DNA from: Candidatus Omnitrophota bacterium
GTDB lineage: Bacteria > Omnitrophota > Omnitrophia > Omnitrophales > Aquincolibacteriaceae
Direction: 5' to 3'
Assembly (NCBI GenBank): GCA_023819025.1
Contig: JAMWDC010000085.1
Coordinates: 1-7,828 of the forward strand
DNA length: 7,828 nucleotides
Each line of letters starts with the position of its first letter. Within the stretch, counting starts at the first letter, position 1. The notes under the pieces are model-generated. The model was not told where the DNA came from and made no database searches. It saw only the letters and a list, made by a program, of their open reading frames with translations. The position numbers and the translations under genes were made by a program. Positions 6,705 through 7,828 of the stretch are shown piece after piece.

Positions 6705-7211
6705 ATGAATTTTCACTCTGCAAAAATACGGGTTTATATTCCGTCTTTAGACATGATCCGTTGTTTCGTTGCGAGAAATCCGCTGTGGAATATCATGCCG
6801 TGGGAACGCTGGCCGATCCGCGTTGAGCGGCGGATGTTCCCGCGTATAAAAACATGTAATTTAGTCAAACTTATTCGCTCTCATCACCTTCTTAAAATCG
6901 GGAGATCCGGCGTCAGGGAGATGCCGGGACCCGCAAATATCGTGAATATCTCAGAAGGCGGTCTTCGATTCCTCAGCCCGCGGCCTTTTGAACGCGATAC
7001 GGTATTATCGATGATCGTCAACATTGCCGAGAAAAATGCGGAGATTTCCGTGTATGCACGAGTCATATAGGCTAAAAAAAAAAAAAATAGTGTTTTACTC
7101 TATCATTCGGGCGTGGCTTTTCTCACGATCGAAGATGATGGGCGGAAGCTTATTCGCGAGATGACCTTGGCCCAACGCCGACATGCTCGGGGACTTTATA
7201 AATATTCCTAA
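6705..7211 (+). pseudogene. PilZ-domain protein interrupted by an in-frame amber codon
   Basis: PilZ domains bind cyclic di-GMP and control motility, surface structures or secretion. Both binding motifs are present: RMFPR (R43-x3-R47, in the classic ERRxFPR setting) and NISEGG at 81-86. The reading frame stops at TAG (7068-7070) after 121 residues, but continues without a shift for 46 more codons to TAA at 7209-7211. The continuation AKKKKN...YHSGVAF aligns without a gap to the downstream paralogue (WSRRKKN...YHHGVSF), and the TAG falls exactly on that protein's W86. From the N of NISEGG to this position is 41 residues in both. The uninterrupted protein would have 168 residues; the truncated one lacks the last barrel strands. 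The start at 6705 has a weak ribosome site, but the same ATGAATTTT start recurs at 7286; M31 or M44 are alternatives. It may be a recent pseudogene, a readthrough gene or a base-call error. Confidence 0.8.
7074..7087 (+). repeat. Run of 14 adenines inside the interrupted PilZ gene
   Basis: The run begins one codon after the amber stop and codes for KKKK plus the first two bases of an N codon in the continuing frame. Its present length keeps the frame in exact register with the paralogue (SRRKKN at the same place). Such tracts are prone to polymerase slippage and sequencing error. Slippage could not bypass the amber codon, because that lies upstream of it. Confidence 0.7.
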
Positions 7212-7285
7212 GCAACTCTATTTTGCCAACAAAACATGAGGCGTACGGTTGTGAGTGCGGGGGATGGATTTTGGCTGTTCCTTCG

Positions 7286-7345
7286 ATGAATTTTTCTGCG
7301 ATGCGTCTGCTCGCCATTGAGCGGCGGTTCCAAGGGGTCCGGTAG
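7286..7345 (+). pseudogene. Possible remnant of another PilZ gene 5' end
   Basis: A 19-codon frame begins MNFSA and contains AIERRF before a TAG at 7343-7345. The interrupted PilZ gene begins MNFHSA and has VERRMF. At DNA level, CGATGAATTTT (7284-7294) matches 6703-6713, and TTGAGCGGCGG (7317-7327) matches 6823-6833; both matches are in the coding frame. The distance between them is 33 bases here against 120 there, so about 29 codons would have been lost between. Downstream similarity fades. I infer a decayed third copy or a partial duplication; chance matches of this size cannot be ruled out by eye. The rest of 7212-7471 holds no other supported gene. Confidence 0.35.
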
Positions 7346-7391
7346 TATCTAAAGGGTTTAAAATCTGCGCTCAGTCGTGCGGATCGGAGAT

Positions 7392-7420
7392 TTGAAATTT
7401 TGAGTTTTGAAAGGTATTCT
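7392..7420 (+). promoter_or_regulatory. Candidate promoter for the second PilZ gene
   Basis: TTGAAA (7392-7397, five of six consensus bases) and TATTCT (7415-7420, four of six) are 17 bases apart. Transcription would start near 7427, giving a leader of about 45 bases before the ATG at 7472. TTTGAAA is repeated 15 bases on (7391-7397 and 7406-7412), so a regulator site is also possible. Confidence 0.3.
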
Positions 7421-7471
7421 TAAAAATGAAACCTTGGTCGATAAGATACGTACAAGGGCAAGGATCCACGC

Positions 7472-7828
7472 ATGTTTGGGAGTAACAAACGCAGATTTCG
7501 ACGTCAGAGGACCTTCAATTTGTTGAAGTTCCACAGTGGTTCTAGCTTCAAGAAATCGGCGGATCACCCTAGCCATCCGGTCCATGAAATTGCGAATATT
7601 CTCAATATCTCCGAGGGCGGGCTCCGCTTTGCCTGCCACAAGCGGATTGAACCGGAAACCATTTTGGATATCACGATCAATATCGGGGAAATTAATAAAC
7701 AGGTGACGGTTGAGGGCAAAGTCATTTGGTCCCGCAGGAAGAAAAATCTCGCGCACTGTTACCATCACGGAGTGTCTTTTGTTAGGATTCATGACGCGGA
7801 TCGTAAGTTAATCCAAGTGCTTGTGGAT
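7472..7828 (+). CDS. PilZ-domain protein, 3' end outside window
   Basis: Probable cyclic di-GMP receptor, open for 119 codons to the right edge. It begins MFGSNKRRFRR, with R7-x3-R11 as the RxxxR motif. NISEGG at 45-50 is the second ligand motif, followed by the PilZ barrel strands, KVIWSRRKKN (W86) and YHHGVSFVRI (about 97-106). ATG at 7472 is supported by AAGGA (7460-7464) seven bases upstream, the best ribosome site in this part of the window. It has little N-terminal sequence before the arginine motif, whereas the upstream copy has about 40 extra residues. The two share ANI(V/L)NISEGGLRF and DxxRKLI near the C-terminal helix, so they are tandem paralogues. With no second domain visible so far it looks like a stand-alone PilZ adaptor; its target cannot be told from here. 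It should end soon after the window if it resembles its neighbour. Confidence 0.88.
   Translation, partial: MFGSNKRRFRRQRTFNLLKFHSGSSFKKSADHPSHPVHEIANILNISEGGLRFACHKRIEPETILDITINIGEINKQVTVEGKVIWSRRKKNLAHCYHHGVSFVRIHDADRKLIQVLVD

Noticed and set aside
7068..7090. Frameshift at the A-run as the cause of the broken PilZ gene
   Set aside because: The frame before and after the run is the same and aligns without a gap to the paralogue. The lesion is the TAG upstream of the run.
7237..7290. 17-codon frame (MRRTVVSAG...) between the PilZ genes
   Set aside because: It is short, has no ribosome site, and shows no similarity to the PilZ proteins or anything else recognised.
7426..7485. 19-codon frame (MKPWSIRY...) as a leader peptide
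   Set aside because: It has no family match and overlaps the PilZ start out of frame. Its purine-rich site is weakly spaced, so it is no better than chance.
7358..7792. Minus-strand open frame of 144 codons
   Set aside because: It lies antisense to the second PilZ gene, which has clear family motifs and a good ribosome site. The antisense translation shows no recognisable domain.
1..7828. CRISPR array, tRNA/rRNA gene, transposase or defence system
   Set aside because: I saw no regularly spaced repeats, no tRNA cloverleaf or rRNA sequence, and no transposase or known defence-gene motif. The CPBP family can be linked to bacteriocin immunity, but the housekeeping context gives no support for that here.

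Overview
The window reads as an ordinary bacterial chromosome segment from a lineage I cannot name with confidence. Gene content, a mixed and moderate GC level, short or overlapping gene junctions and the presence of PilZ (cyclic di-GMP receptor) proteins suggest an uncultivated, probably Gram-negative bacterium. Omnitrophota or a related group is a guess from the gene neighbourhood only. The standard bacterial code fits throughout, with TGA, TAA and TAG all used as stops.

Region 1 (2-3907) is a tightly packed plus-strand operon. It holds the 3' part of metG (methionyl-tRNA synthetase), a TatD-family metal hydrolase five bases downstream, a CPBP (CAAX-type) intramembrane protease overlapping tatD by four bases, and a compact M50 site-2 protease, probably overlapping by four bases as well. 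The metG-tatD pair is a familiar bacterial neighbourhood. The two adjacent membrane proteases are less routine.

Region 2 (3908-6391) begins after a 51-base gap with a candidate promoter and a small stem-loop. It encodes mtnA (methylthioribose-1-phosphate isomerase), thiL (thiamine-monophosphate kinase) and tsaE (ATPase of the tRNA t6A machinery), joined by a four-base overlap and then a one-base gap. thiL-tsaE adjacency is known from other bacteria, but here the expected tsaB does not follow. A long stem-loop swallows the tsaE stop codon, and a good intrinsic terminator follows at 6458-6509.

Region 3 (6510-7828) is different in texture: AT-rich, with short repeats and dyads, and carrying a small PilZ family. 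One PilZ gene (6705-7211) is complete except for an amber codon. That codon sits exactly where the downstream paralogue has a conserved tryptophan, and the frame then continues through a 14-A run to a natural end. A 19-codon fragment (7286-7345) looks like the decayed 5' end of another copy. An apparently intact second PilZ gene starts at 7472 and runs off the window. This interrupted tandem PilZ cluster is the most interesting part. Nothing here amounts to a clear new system.
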